Positions 9,653-19,389 of a stretch of 64,000 nt of DNA are shown here, in pieces; position 1 is the stretch's first letter; every line of letters starts with the position of its first letter. The DNA is from Thalassotalea fonticola. GTDB lineage: Bacteria; Pseudomonadota; Gammaproteobacteria; Enterobacterales; Alteromonadaceae. The stretch spans positions 3,720,001 through 3,784,000 of the forward strand of contig NZ_CP136600.1 of NCBI RefSeq assembly GCF_032911225.1, in the 5' to 3' direction. The position numbers were made by a program, and so were the translations under genes. The notes below the pieces were generated by a model that was given only the letters and a program-made list of their open reading frames with translations, made no database searches and had not been told where the DNA came from.

Positions 9653-10807
9653 ATGGCTTGGAATGAACCGGGGAAAAACGATAATGATCCCTGGAAAAAT
9701 AAAGGCGGTCGTGATCAAGGACCACCAGATTTAGACGAACTATTGAAAGATCTTGGCAATAAATTTGGCGGAATTTTCGGTGGTAATAAGCCAGGTAAAT
9801 CTGGCGGTTCTAACAGTTTCAGTAGCTTTGGTGCTGGTATTGTGATCGCAATTGCTGTTGTTGTATGGGCAGTAAGTGGTTTCTATACGATTAAAGAAGC
9901 AGAGCGCGGCGTAGTGTTACAGTTTGGTGAATTTAACGGCTTGGTCGAGCCGGGCATTCATTGGCAACCTACCTTTGTGCAAAAAGTTATTCCTGTAGAC
10001 GTACAAACAACTCGTAACCTTCCTGCTAGCGGCTTTATGCTAACTCAGGATGAAAACGTTGTACGTGTAGAGATGCAAGTTCAATATCGTATTGTTAATG
10101 CGCGTAACTACTTATTCAGCGTAACCAACGCCGATGAAAGTTTAGAGCATGCTTTTGATAGTGCTATTCGCTATGTTGTTGGTCATTCTGAAATGGATGA
10201 AGTGTTAACTTCAGGACGTGAGGCTGTACGTCAATCGGTATGGGCTGAACTTGAAAAAGTAATTGAGGCTTACAGCTTAGGTATCATCATTTCAGATGTT
10301 AACTTTAAGGATGCCCGTCCACCGGAGCAGGTTAAAGCTGCGTTTGATGATGCGATTGCTGCAAAAGAAGATGAAGAGCGTTTTGTGCTAGAAGCCGAAG
10401 CTTATGCTTTATCGGTAGAGCCAGAAGCGCGTGGTCGTGCTAAGCGCATGGAACAAGATGCCATTGCTTACAAGCAACAAGTTGTACTAGCCTCAGAAGG
10501 TGAAGTAGCTAAGTTTGAAAAGCTTTTACCAGAATATAAAGCGGCGCCAGAAGTTACTCGTCAACGTTTATATATTACTACGATGGAAAAAGTATATTCA
10601 AATACGTCAAAAGTTATGGTTGATGTAGATGGTGGTAATAACATGATGTACTTGCCACTTGATAAAATTATGCAGCAACAGCAACAAACGTCACCTTATA
10701 AAAGAGAAATCAATCCGTTGACGCAAGCACCAGTACAACAAGGTAAAAATTCATCAGTGAATTCATTATCTGGCCGTGCTGATCGTTTTAGCCGAGGAGA
10801 TAACTAA
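9653..10807 (+). CDS. hflK: FtsH protease modulator subunit HflK
   Basis: HflK and HflC form the membrane-bound SPFH cage around the FtsH protease. The ATG at 9653 is chosen over an in-frame TTG 21 bp upstream because it has a GGAGAG ribosome site at 9643-9648 and gives the conserved start MAWNEPG. The 384 residues show a glycine-rich N-terminal tail including KGGRDQGPPDLDELL, one transmembrane helix (about 66-86), and a periplasmic Band 7 domain. The C-terminus has a short glutamine run (MQQQQQT) and a polar tail. The hflC start follows 2 bp after the stop. Confidence 0.96.
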   Translation: MAWNEPGKNDNDPWKNKGGRDQGPPDLDELLKDLGNKFGGIFGGNKPGKSGGSNSFSSFGAGIVIAIAVVVWAVSGFYTIKEAERGVVLQFGEFNGLVEPGIHWQPTFVQKVIPVDVQTTRNLPASGFMLTQDENVVRVEMQVQYRIVNARNYLFSVTNADESLEHAFDSAIRYVVGHSEMDEVLTSGREAVRQSVWAELEKVIEAYSLGIIISDVNFKDARPPEQVKAAFDDAIAAKEDEERFVLEAEAYALSVEPEARGRAKRMEQDAIAYKQQVVLASEGEVAKFEKLLPEYKAAPEVTRQRLYITTMEKVYSNTSKVMVDVDGGNNMMYLPLDKIMQQQQQTSPYKREINPLTQAPVQQGKNSSVNSLSGRADRFSRGDN

Positions 10808-10809
10808 TC

Positions 10810-11694
10810 ATGAAAAACTTTGCAATTATAATCCTGGTAGCGCTAGGTCTATTAACGGTTTCATCAATATTTGTTATTAATGAAGGCGAGCGCGGTATCG
10901 TGTTTCAATTCTCAAAAATTAAACGTGACTCTGCTGGAGAAATGAAAATTTATTCTCCAGGTTTGCATTTTAAAATTCCATTAATTGAACGTGTTAATAA
11001 AATTGATGCACGTATTCAAACCCTTGATGGTGCTCCGGATCGTTTCGTTACGGCCGAGAAAAAAGATTTATTAGTAGACTCTTACGTGAAATGGAAAATC
11101 GTTGATTTTTCTACCTTCTATGTACGTACAGCTGGCGGTAACATTGATAACGCCCGTGCCTTGTTAAAACAAAAAGTGAACAATGGTTTACGTACTGAGT
11201 TTGGTTCGCGCACTATTAAGCAAATTGTTTCTGGTGATCGCGATTCACTTATGGAAGAAGCAATGCTTAGTGCTGAATCGAGTAAAGCTGACTTAGGTAT
11301 CGAAGTTGTTGATGTGCGTGTAAAACGCATTAACCTACCTGAAGAAGTAAGTAATTCGATTTATGAACGTATGCGTGCTGGCCGTATCGCTGTCGCACAA
11401 GAACATCGCTCACAAGGTCGTGAGAAAGCTGAAGTATTACGTGCAACCGTTGATGCTAAAGTGACGGTAATGATAGCAAATGCTAAAAAGCTGGCATTCA
11501 CTTTACGCGGTGAAGGCGATGCCTTAGCCGCTAAAGTATATTCAGATGCTTATAACAAAGATGCAGAGTTTTTCTCTTTCGTCAGAAGTTTAGAAGCTTA
11601 CGAGAAAAGCTTCAGTTCTAAGAGTGATATCTTAGTTGTTAAGCCCGACAGTGACTTTTTCAATTACTTAAAAGCCCCTAAAACAGGTAAGTAA
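10810..11694 (+). CDS. hflC: FtsH protease modulator subunit HflC
   Basis: This is the partner of HflK in the FtsH-regulating membrane complex. The 294-residue protein has an N-terminal transmembrane helix (about 4-24), then VINEGERGIVFQF and an SPFH/Band 7 domain. Family blocks VDSYVKWKIVDF and VDVRVKRINLPEEVSNSIYERM are present. The C-terminal part is helical and alanine-rich, then ends with EFFSFVRSLEAYEKSF. It is cotranscribed with hflK, and a strong terminator lies 26 bp after its stop. Confidence 0.96.
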   Translation: MKNFAIIILVALGLLTVSSIFVINEGERGIVFQFSKIKRDSAGEMKIYSPGLHFKIPLIERVNKIDARIQTLDGAPDRFVTAEKKDLLVDSYVKWKIVDFSTFYVRTAGGNIDNARALLKQKVNNGLRTEFGSRTIKQIVSGDRDSLMEEAMLSAESSKADLGIEVVDVRVKRINLPEEVSNSIYERMRAGRIAVAQEHRSQGREKAEVLRATVDAKVTVMIANAKKLAFTLRGEGDALAAKVYSDAYNKDAEFFSFVRSLEAYEKSFSSKSDILVVKPDSDFFNYLKAPKTGK

Positions 11695-11720
11695 TGGATT
11701 GTTCATGTTTTTAAATTTAT

Positions 11721-11746
11721 AGCCCACCTTTTGGTGGGCTATTTAT
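11721..11746 (+). terminator. Rho-independent terminator after hflC
   Basis: A perfect 8 bp stem AGCCCACC / GGTGGGCT with a TTTT loop at 11721-11740 is followed by ATTTATTT. It closes the nnr-to-hflC gene run. Confidence 0.8.
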
Positions 11747-11775
11747 TTCTGACATAAAAACTAAAAGGTAGTGAC

Positions 11776-11964
11776 ATGTCATTTGAATTATTGTTAAGTG
11801 CATTTGCCTTAATGCTTGTTTTTGAAGGGCTTGGCCCGTTATTATTCCCAAATCGTTGGCGCAGTTTTATCTTAAAGCTGGCCGAAGAAAAACCAGATAA
11901 TATCCGCCAGATTGGCCTAGTGTTGGTTGTTATTGGCGCCATCTTATTGTTTTTGAACAATTAA
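11776..11964 (+). CDS. Small DUF2065 (YjeT-like) membrane protein
   Basis: This is a 62-residue protein of the DUF2065 family, usually found between hflC and purA in gammaproteobacteria. It has two predicted membrane segments (about 3-21 and 43-60) separated by a short polar stretch containing FPNRWRSFILKLAEEKPDNIRQIGL. The central arginine and proline pattern is typical of the family. Its function is unknown. An AAAGG ribosome site precedes the ATG. It lies after the hflC terminator, so it needs its own promoter or read-through. Confidence 0.8.
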   Translation: MSFELLLSAFALMLVFEGLGPLLFPNRWRSFILKLAEEKPDNIRQIGLVLVVIGAILLFLNN

Positions 11965-12100
11965 AGTCTAATTTCTACTTGCTAATCTAACTAAGCCATC
12001 ACGCTGCTAACAAGTTAACTACAAAAAAATAAATAAAGTTGATGATCTAGGCATGCTTGTTTGTTAAAATCCCCGCCTAATTTTCTTTCGAAATATGTAA

Positions 12101-13408
<1,308 letters not shown>

Positions 13409-13434
13409 CTAACAACACGTTTAGTTAACAAAAT

Positions 13435-13459
13435 AGGGACCTAATAGGTCCCTTTTTTT
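13435..13459 (+). terminator. Rho-independent terminator after purA
   Basis: A perfect 7 bp stem AGGGACC / GGTCCCT with a TAATA loop is followed by a run of T. It lies 27 bp after the purA stop. Confidence 0.85.
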
Positions 13460-13460
13460 A

Positions 13461-13513
13461 CTTCAAGGATGAAGGAATTCAAACTACCATGGACGGCATT
13501 ATGTTTGTAGCTT
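13461..13513 (+). repeat. Single copy of the ~50 bp dispersed repeat
   Basis: Starting within ACTTCAAGGATGAAGGAATT, this stretch aligns without gaps over about 42 bases with the tandem unit at 38,076-38,224 (roughly three quarters identical, ending in TTTGTA) and with a copy at 15,392-15,444. No reading frame or terminator explains it. Confidence 0.6.
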
Positions 13514-13796
13514 CATAATATGCGAAAGTGTGCGCCGTCATCCTGTGGAAGCCTAAGCGAGACACGAGACCACCTACAGCATATCGTGGCTTTAAAAATT
13601 AGCATAACAGTCATTTCAACTATTGTTTAATAGGCTTACTTTATCAGCTCATAACTTTAATTTATGGTTATACCTAGTATTGGTATGAGTTATAACGAAT
13701 TAGTTATAATTATGGGTAACTTAGATGAAAGTTTTCAGGTAGTATTACAAACCCTAACATTAGGTCCTAGCTATTTCTTACTAAAAGGTACATTCC
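13514..13796. other. Intergenic region before the malic enzyme gene
   Basis: No gene is seen. At about 13,533-13,580 there is a CCGTCATCCTGTGGAAGCC stretch resembling a short dispersed repeat also seen near 62,083. From 13,640 the sequence becomes AT-rich, with an imperfect palindrome ATAACGAATTAGTTAT near 13,690-13,705. It probably holds the malic enzyme promoter, but a confident -35/-10 pair was not identified. Confidence 0.4.
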
Positions 13797-15044
13797 ATGG
13801 CTGATTTTCGTCAACAAGCACTTGATTATCATGAACACCCAACTCCAGGTAAAATCAGTCTAGCACTCACCACTGCTGCCGAAACCGCTGAAGATCTAGC
13901 TCTTGCCTATAGTCCCGGTGTTGCCGAGCCCGTGCGTGAAATAGCTGCCAATCCTGATGATGTATATCGCTACACCAATAAAGGCAATACGGTTGCAGTT
14001 ATTACCGATGGCACAGCCATATTAGGTCTAGGTAACTTAGGCCCATTAGCATCAAAGCCTGTTATGGAAGGCAAGGCATTGTTGTTTAAACGCTTTGCTA
14101 ATATCGATTCATTTGATATTCAGGTGAAAAACACTACAGTTGAAGATTTTGTTAATACAGTTGCTAATATTGCCGACAGTTTTGGCGGTATCAATTTAGA
14201 AGATATTAAAGCACCAGAATGTTTTGCTATTGAGAAAGCATTGATTGAACGCTGTAAAATACCAGTATTTCATGATGATCAACATGGTACTGCAATTGTT
14301 ACTGCAGCAGGCATGCTTAATGCTCTTGATGTACAAGGAAAGCAACTTAAGCACGCTAAAATTGTGTGTATGGGTGCAGGAGCAGCAGCTATTGCTTGTA
14401 TGGAACTATTGATCAGCTGTGGTGCGCAACGCGAAAACATTTACATGCTTGATCGAAAGGGTATTATTCACACTCGTCGTGATGATTTAAACGAATATAA
14501 AAAGTTATTCGCTAACAACACCGATAAACGTACATTAGAAGATGCTATTGATGGCGCCGATGTTTTCGTTGGTGTTTCAGGACCAAATGTATTTTCCGCA
14601 GAGCAATTAAGCCTTATGGCTGCTAACCCCGTAGTTTTTGCTTGTTCAAACCCTGATCCTGAAATTAAACCTGAATTAGCGCACGCAACTCGCGATGACT
14701 TAATTATGGCAACTGGTCGTTCAGACTATCCTAACCAAGTAAATAATGTGCTTTGTTTCCCGTTCATTTTCCGTGGCGCGCTTGATGTAAGAGCAAGAAC
14801 GATCAATGCAGAAATGAAAGTTGCTGCTGTTAATGCAATAAGAGAAATAGCTAAAGAGCCGGTACCGGCAGAAGTTCTAAAAGCAAGTGGCAGCGTTAGC
14901 CTAGAATTTGGCCCGCAATACATTATTCCTAAGCCTATGGATCCAAGACTTCTCGAACGTGTTGCTTATGCAGTTGCTAAAGCCGCTGTTGAAACCGGAG
15001 TAGCCGCTGTCGATATGCCTAAAGATTATATGGGCAAAGCGTAA
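13797..15044 (+). CDS. Malic enzyme (oxaloacetate-decarboxylating malate dehydrogenase), short form
   Basis: This enzyme decarboxylates malate to pyruvate with reduction of NAD or NADP. The 415 residues cover the two malic enzyme domains only: an N-terminal domain with [14 protein letters not shown] and [18 protein letters not shown], the [10 protein letters not shown] and [11 protein letters not shown] metal-binding blocks, and an NAD-binding domain with [18 protein letters not shown] near residues 186-203. The C-terminal phosphotransacetylase-like domain of long MaeB proteins is absent, so this is the short form. Cofactor choice cannot be read with confidence. A strong terminator follows. 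Confidence 0.9.
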   Translation: MADFRQQALDYHEHPTPGKISLALTTAAETAEDLALAYSPGVAEPVREIAANPDDVYRYTNKGNTVAVITDGTAILGLGNLGPLASKPVMEGKALLFKRFANIDSFDIQVKNTTVEDFVNTVANIADSFGGINLEDIKAPECFAIEKALIERCKIPVFHDDQHGTAIVTAAGMLNALDVQGKQLKHAKIVCMGAGAAAIACMELLISCGAQRENIYMLDRKGIIHTRRDDLNEYKKLFANNTDKRTLEDAIDGADVFVGVSGPNVFSAEQLSLMAANPVVFACSNPDPEIKPELAHATRDDLIMATGRSDYPNQVNNVLCFPFIFRGALDVRARTINAEMKVAAVNAIREIAKEPVPAEVLKASGSVSLEFGPQYIIPKPMDPRLLERVAYAVAKAAVETGVAAVDMPKDYMGKA

Positions 15045-15066
15045 AGTCAACGAACTAACCCTCAAA

Positions 15067-15094
15067 AAAGCAGCATTTTCATGCTGCTTTTTTT
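15067..15094 (+). terminator. Rho-independent terminator after the malic enzyme gene
   Basis: A perfect 10 bp stem AAAGCAGCAT / ATGCTGCTTT with a TTTC loop is followed by a T run, 22 bp after the stop codon. Confidence 0.88.
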
Positions 15095-15127
15095 ATTCCA
15101 AGTCCATAATTAATGGATTTGGTCTTA

Positions 15128-15391
15128 TACCAAACGGATTAAATATCTGACCATTTAGCGAAAATTAAAAGGTTTAAATACAAGGCATTGATTGAAGAGA
15201 ATGGTTATTCCCTTGTCAAAATCAATAACGCAGTAGTTAAGCCTATTAAATTCGCCCATCGGGAGCTTGAAATAGACGAGATAACTGCCCTAAATTCATA
15301 TAAATGTAGAATAACTATATCAATATAAATTTTGATTGTTCTCCCATCCATTTCAATGCTCTAAATGACCAGATATTTAATCCGATTGGTA
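15128..15391. mobile_element. MITE-like element with 30 bp inverted ends, 264 bp
   Basis: The ends at 15,128-15,157 and 15,362-15,391 are inverted repeats matching at 27 of 30 positions, beginning TACCAA and ending TTGGTA. The interior has no reading frame. Interior blocks ATAACGCAGTAGTT and AAATACAAGGCAT recur, reverse complemented, in the shorter element at 44,702-44,863. This is the pattern of a non-autonomous transposon relic. No transposase is in the window. Confidence 0.7.
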
Positions 15392-15444
15392 TTACTTCAA
15401 GGACGAAAGAATGCAAATCATCATGGGCAGCTTATAGATGTGTA
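15392..15444 (+). repeat. Single copy of the ~50 bp dispersed repeat
   Basis: Directly after the MITE-like element, the sequence starting TTACTTCAAGGACGAAAGAA matches the copy at 13,461 (shared ACTTCAAGGAyGAArGAAT, CATGGrCrGC, TGTA). The rest of the gap to hpt, up to 15,546, is AT-rich and should carry the hpt promoter. Confidence 0.55.
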
Positions 15445-15546
15445 ACTTTAACAAAAATTAGCCGTAAATTTTCCTTCTTTAAATTCATATCGCCATAACT
15501 TACTTGGCAAGCTATAGTTACGTTAATTATTTAATACGAGAACACT

Positions 15547-16074
15547 ATGAAACATAAAGTTGAAGTGATGATTTCTGAGCAAGAAGTCAGTGAAAGAGTG
15601 GCTGAACTTGGTCGGCAAATAACCGAATTTTATCAAGACCGTGACAATCTGGTTATGGTGGGCTTATTACGAGGCTCATTTGTATTCATGGCAGACTTAG
15701 CACGAGCAATTGATATCCACCACACCGTCGATTTTATGACCGCATCCAGTTATGGCAATAACATGGAAAGCTCACGCGACGTGCATATTCTGAAAGATTT
15801 AGATGATGATATTCAAGGGAAAGATGTACTTCTGGTGGAAGATATTATTGATACAGGGAATACTTTAAGCAAGGTCCTGCAAATACTAAACTTACGCGAG
15901 CCTAACTCGATTGAAATTTGTACGTTACTTGATAAACCTTCTCGACGAGAAGTGCCGGTAAATGTGAAGTGGATAGGCTTTGAAATACCAGATGAATTTG
16001 TGGTTGGTGTAGGAATTGATTATGCTCAAAAGTATCGCAACTTACCTTATATTGGAAAAGTGATCCCGCTTTAA
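15547..16074 (+). CDS. hpt: Hypoxanthine phosphoribosyltransferase
   Basis: Hpt salvages hypoxanthine (and guanine) to IMP/GMP using PRPP. The 175-residue product has the usual length, with the flexible-loop region [13 protein letters not shown], the PRPP-binding motif [14 protein letters not shown] near residues 98-111, and the base-contacting segment [28 protein letters not shown] near 140-167. It stands alone, preceded by repeat elements. An imperfect hairpin at 16,129-16,157 (stem GACATTAAG) follows without a T run. Confidence 0.95.
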   Translation: MKHKVEVMISEQEVSERVAELGRQITEFYQDRDNLVMVGLLRGSFVFMADLARAIDIHHTVDFMTASSYGNNMESSRDVHILKDLDDDIQGKDVLLVEDIIDTGNTLSKVLQILNLREPNSIEICTLLDKPSRREVPVNVKWIGFEIPDEFVVGVGIDYAQKYRNLPYIGKVIPL

Positions 16075-16301
16075 TCGCCTTGAAATTAAAATCGTCGAAA
16101 AATAACTAAACAAGATATTTTTATATTTGACATTAAGTCTTTGAAAAGCTTAATGTCTCTTATGAGCGACAAGGCGACAAGGCGACATTAAGAAAATTAG
16201 TAGATGCTTGGAGTTTTTTTAAACACAGCCACCTTATCCACCTATCACAGACGGTAATATATTTTATTCTATAGCTGTTTCAGTGCGTCATAGGCAATCT
16301 C

Positions 16302-16541
16302 TCACCCACGCGTCGACTCCACTTCGTGGATACAGTCACACTTGATGCCAGCCTTTGCATGATGTTTTTCAATCGCTTCTTTGTTTGGGGCATCCAACAC
16401 ACAATATATCTTGTTGTCTTCTGAGCTAAATAGAATGTCGTGGTGTGTGACCCCGAACTCATCAGGCGGTGCATTCTGCAAGCTTTTCAATTCGTCCGCA
16501 GTGAATGGTTCCATGGGGTGGCTATCGATAAACTTAGGCAT
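16302..16541 (-). CDS. DUF4242 (SCO4226-like) small protein
   Basis: This 79-residue protein belongs to the DUF4242 family, small ferredoxin-fold proteins; one Streptomyces member is reported to bind nickel. Visible family features are the opening MPKFIDSHPMEPFT, then NAPPDEFGVTHHDILFSSEDNKIYC and the KEAIEKHHAKAGI segment near the end. The start at 16,541 is chosen over an ATG two codons upstream because a perfect AGGAGG lies 7 bp before the former and only 1 bp before the latter. The physiological role is unknown. It stands alone between two non-coding stretches. Confidence 0.75.
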   Translation of the reverse strand: MPKFIDSHPMEPFTADELKSLQNAPPDEFGVTHHDILFSSEDNKIYCVLDAPNKEAIEKHHAKAGIKCDCIHEVESTRG

Positions 16542-16554
16542 GATCATTCCTCCT

Positions 16555-16958
16555 ATTTCCTATAAAGATAGGCTCATGCCGGAGATCTCTTATCAACACT
16601 CAACCCGCTAATAAAAGGCGTCCAGCTTAAGCTTCTTTGTCACGTTTGTTGATAACGACAACCTTATTATAGTGTGACATTAACAATTATAATAATAATC
16701 GCTGGCCAACGATTGAATTAAGCTAGTATAAGGATAGCGTTGCATTCACTAGTTGAAATCACAGCACTTTTCAGCCGGTCAGGGATCACCTTTTTATATC
16801 CACAGCACGCTCAATGAGGTCCTCGATTTCGCTTGAGCTCCTCGAGGATGAAGGTGTTCTTTTTCTATTTTCGCGTTGTCGCAATAATGCTCATTTTAGA
16901 ATCGGATTAACTAGGTCGGATGTTAAAAGTTTACATTGTCATACGTATAAACTTGAAA
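16555..16958. other. Gene-free stretch
   Basis: No convincing gene is seen. A frame from 16,814 on the + strand has no ribosome site, runs antisense into the MFS gene and looks random. A 7 bp inverted repeat around 16,822-16,850 (CTCGATTTCGCTTGAGCTCCTCGAG area) is not followed by a T run. Confidence 0.4.
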
Positions 16959-16989
16959 TAAAAAGGGAATACTTTAGCAGCATTCCCTT
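16959..16989 (-). terminator. Rho-independent terminator after the MFS gene
   Basis: On the minus strand an 8 bp stem AAGGGAAT / ATTCCCTT (16,982-16,989 with 16,963-16,970) is followed by TTTTATTTC. It lies 30 bp beyond the stop of the MFS transporter. Confidence 0.75.
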
Positions 16990-17018
16990 AAGTAGTGACA
17001 CTTGCGTTATATTTAAGT

Positions 17019-18242
17019 CTAATTTGAATCGGCAATATCTGGCGCAATACTTTTAAGTTTTGCATACACCACAGTATATATAATCATTGCGCTTATTGTG
17101 CCTACCGCACACAACATCATCACACCTGAATAACCATAGCCTTCACTGAGAATATAACCGGCCACGGCAGGAGAAACAGACTGTGTTAAACCTTGTGCGC
17201 CAGGTACAAGCGCAGCGTATTTGCCTGTATGGTCAATATTACCTATGGTACCTAACTGAAATACATCGATGAATAACCAGCAAAAGTTAAATACTGTTGC
17301 CGCTACTACATAGCTGGTGGCGTCTACTTTAAATGCTAATAAAAACAAAATAGCGGTCATCAAAATAAATGCTGCCAATAATGGTTTTGACTGACCAAAA
17401 CGATTGCTCATCCAAGTCGCAATTGCACAACCCGTTAAGGTAAATAAAGTGCCTAAAGCTAAGGTATTACTAATAAAATCATTACTTAAATTTGCATCTA
17501 CACCTAAACGTTCAATGAAAGCCCAAAACGCACCAACATTAATATAAACACAAGCAACTGCGGCTAAACATAACCAAGGGATCCATGATGGAATTTCAGT
17601 TGCTGATTGTTGATTTGCATCTTGAAGTTGTTCATCACTTTCTACTTCACTGTTTTCGATTTTATTGTGTTCGTTTGTTTTTGGTAAATAACGGACAAAA
17701 TAGTAGGTGCCAACAAAGGCTGCACAGAAAAATAGGAATATCCCATCTACTCCCCATTTGGCTGAAATATCAGGGAATGTATATAGTTCAATGGCATTAA
17801 CTGCTACCAGAACAAATAACAAAATACTAAAATTACGGGCGGTTTTATGTGTTCCTGCCAAGCTGGCAACGCCAACCGAGTAACAGATCCCACCACCTAG
17901 ACCCGAAATGATCCTAATCATGAATAAGGTGTCAAATTGATGAAATAAGGTTGAACAAAAGTTAGCGATGATAGCGATGGTGATACCGATATAAGCTAAG
18001 GTTTGTCGATTAACTTTATTTATGAGCAGTGAAACAGCAATTGAGGCAACAAAAATACCCATTAAATCCGCTGAGGCTAACCAGCCTAACTGTTGTTCAT
18101 TAAAACCAAGGGTATCGGCTAATGAACCAACCAACATGGGCATACCAATAAATACAGCATTACCAACAATACTGATAATTACTGCGGCGGCAATAACCAT
18201 AGGTTTATCGAAAATGGATTCTTGGGTTCGCGACTCTAGCAT
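17019..18242 (-). CDS. Major facilitator superfamily transporter
   Basis: This is a 407-residue inner-membrane transporter with about 12 hydrophobic helices and a charged central loop near residues 195-225 (EHNKIENSEVESDEQLQ), the usual MFS split into two six-helix halves. The substrate cannot be read from the sequence. A palindrome (ATCCCCTGATAAGGTGAT) lies 69 bp upstream of the start and recurs before the neighbouring LuxR and TonB receptor genes, which ties it to the amine-use module. Uptake or efflux of an amine, guanidino compound or breakdown product is a reasonable inference. Confidence 0.8.
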   Translation of the reverse strand: MLESRTQESIFDKPMVIAAAVIISIVGNAVFIGMPMLVGSLADTLGFNEQQLGWLASADLMGIFVASIAVSLLINKVNRQTLAYIGITIAIIANFCSTLFHQFDTLFMIRIISGLGGGICYSVGVASLAGTHKTARNFSILLFVLVAVNAIELYTFPDISAKWGVDGIFLFFCAAFVGTYYFVRYLPKTNEHNKIENSEVESDEQLQDANQQSATEIPSWIPWLCLAAVACVYINVGAFWAFIERLGVDANLSNDFISNTLALGTLFTLTGCAIATWMSNRFGQSKPLLAAFILMTAILFLLAFKVDATSYVVAATVFNFCWLFIDVFQLGTIGNIDHTGKYAALVPGAQGLTQSVSPAVAGYILSEGYGYSGVMMLCAVGTISAMIIYTVVYAKLKSIAPDIADSN

Positions 18243-18310
18243 ATAACGATCACTTAATTTTATAGTAATAATTTGTTAACAGACTATTTCAAAAAACCAC
18301 GATGCAGAAC

Positions 18311-18328
18311 ATCCCCTGATAAGGTGAT
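18311..18328. promoter_or_regulatory. Palindromic operator candidate before the MFS gene
   Basis: ATCCCCTGATAAGGTGAT differs by one base from the site at 19,233-19,250 on the other side of the LuxR gene. Its place 69 bp before the MFS start suits a regulator site. Confidence 0.5.
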
Positions 18329-18361
18329 GGGCTAATAACGTTTGAGATAATACTGGTCAAA

Positions 18362-19189
18362 TCAGGTTAAGTAAGTAAGTGGATCAAGAGCAGCATCTGC
18401 TGGCATGGCTTTAAGTGAAGCAATAAATAAATAAAACAATTCTGATTGTGAGCTTACATCCAGTTTCATATAAATGCTTTTTCGATGGTGCTTTATTGTT
18501 TCCAAGCTATTTTCAAGTTTCTCAGCGATAAACTTAATGGCATAGCCATGCAAGATATAGTGTAAAATTTTGCATTCTCTTGGCGTTAATATCGAACTGC
18601 CAAATTTAACCAAGGCGTTATCTAAATGCCGCTCAAGGTTGAGTTGTTCGGGTTGAGCAATATTTTGCTGACATTTAACTATAATGCTTTTCAATAACGG
18701 GAAGACGATGTTCAGTTGCTTAATGTGTTGAGCTTTAAAAGGCTCTTCATTGGTATGTCTTACTAGAGAAATACTGGCTATGTCATGTTCATTCAACTGA
18801 AATATTATACAAATTTCATCTAAATAGCCTTGTTTCTTATAAAACAGATCAAAATATTCAGATTGCTCAAAACCTTGTGGAGCAACATCGCTCATCGCAT
18901 ATGGCCCTTCAATTTTTTCATCTATAGCCATGCGATAAAACGGGTCTAATAAATAAGCGCCACTGTCATAGGGATCAATTTGGTGCTGAGGATTCTCGTT
19001 TGCTAAAAGTCGATAATGGGTAGTTTGCGGTTGCTTACCTTCAGGAAAAATAGTCAGCATTGCACTACTCGCATTAAGTAAATGTTCTAATCCCCTTAAC
19101 AAATCAGAGATGGATTCGGAATTGAAATCTTTACTGATTACAGTTGCAAGTACTTGGTGCCAGTAGGTTAAATCTTTTATTGTGGCCAT
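18362..19189 (-). CDS. LuxR-family transcriptional regulator (module A)
   Basis: The 275-residue protein ends in a LuxR-type helix-turn-helix (about residues 200-262; LTPRECKILHYILHGYAIKFIAE then LENSLETIKHHRKSIYMKLDV). The N-terminal 190 residues look like a sensory domain (PAS/GAF-like) with a conserved DPFYR..APQGFEQSEYF..FY segment. It is a clear paralog of the regulator at 38,342-39,160, which shows the same SPKGFKQTEYYRTWY and SQSELFYLFI patterns. It does not contain a receiver domain. It lies between an MFS gene and a TonB receptor, with palindromes on both sides; it probably senses a diamine or guanidino compound, which is inferred. Confidence 0.85.
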   Translation of the reverse strand: MATIKDLTYWHQVLATVISKDFNSESISDLLRGLEHLLNASSAMLTIFPEGKQPQTTHYRLLANENPQHQIDPYDSGAYLLDPFYRMAIDEKIEGPYAMSDVAPQGFEQSEYFDLFYKKQGYLDEICIIFQLNEHDIASISLVRHTNEEPFKAQHIKQLNIVFPLLKSIIVKCQQNIAQPEQLNLERHLDNALVKFGSSILTPRECKILHYILHGYAIKFIAEKLENSLETIKHHRKSIYMKLDVSSQSELFYLFIASLKAMPADAALDPLTYLT

Positions 19190-19232
19190 TTGTAGACTTA
19201 TATTCTCTAGTTAAATTTGCGTAACTTAAATT

Positions 19233-19250
19233 ATCCCCTGATGAGGTGAT
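19233..19250. promoter_or_regulatory. Palindromic operator candidate between luxR-type gene and TonB receptor
   Basis: ATCCCCTGATGAGGTGAT lies 44 bp before the LuxR-type start and 140 bp before the receptor start, between the divergent genes. It matches the site at 18,311 in 17 of 18 positions. Confidence 0.5.
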
Positions 19251-19389
19251 AACCAAATGTCTCGCATTTTGCGATAGTTATTAAAACGTTAATTCAAAGA
19301 AAACTAAGCGTTACAGCAAACATCTTAATGAACTAATTAGACCAAGTAAATTGGCAACGTAAATAACTATAACCCGTGGAGAGAAGATT

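Noticed and set aside
16129..16157. Hairpin GACATTAAG after hpt as terminator
   Set aside because: Neither strand has a T run after the stem, so it was not called as a terminator.
16814..17056. 80-codon frame on the + strand
   Set aside because: No ribosome site or family pattern, and it runs antisense into the 3' end of the MFS gene and its terminator.
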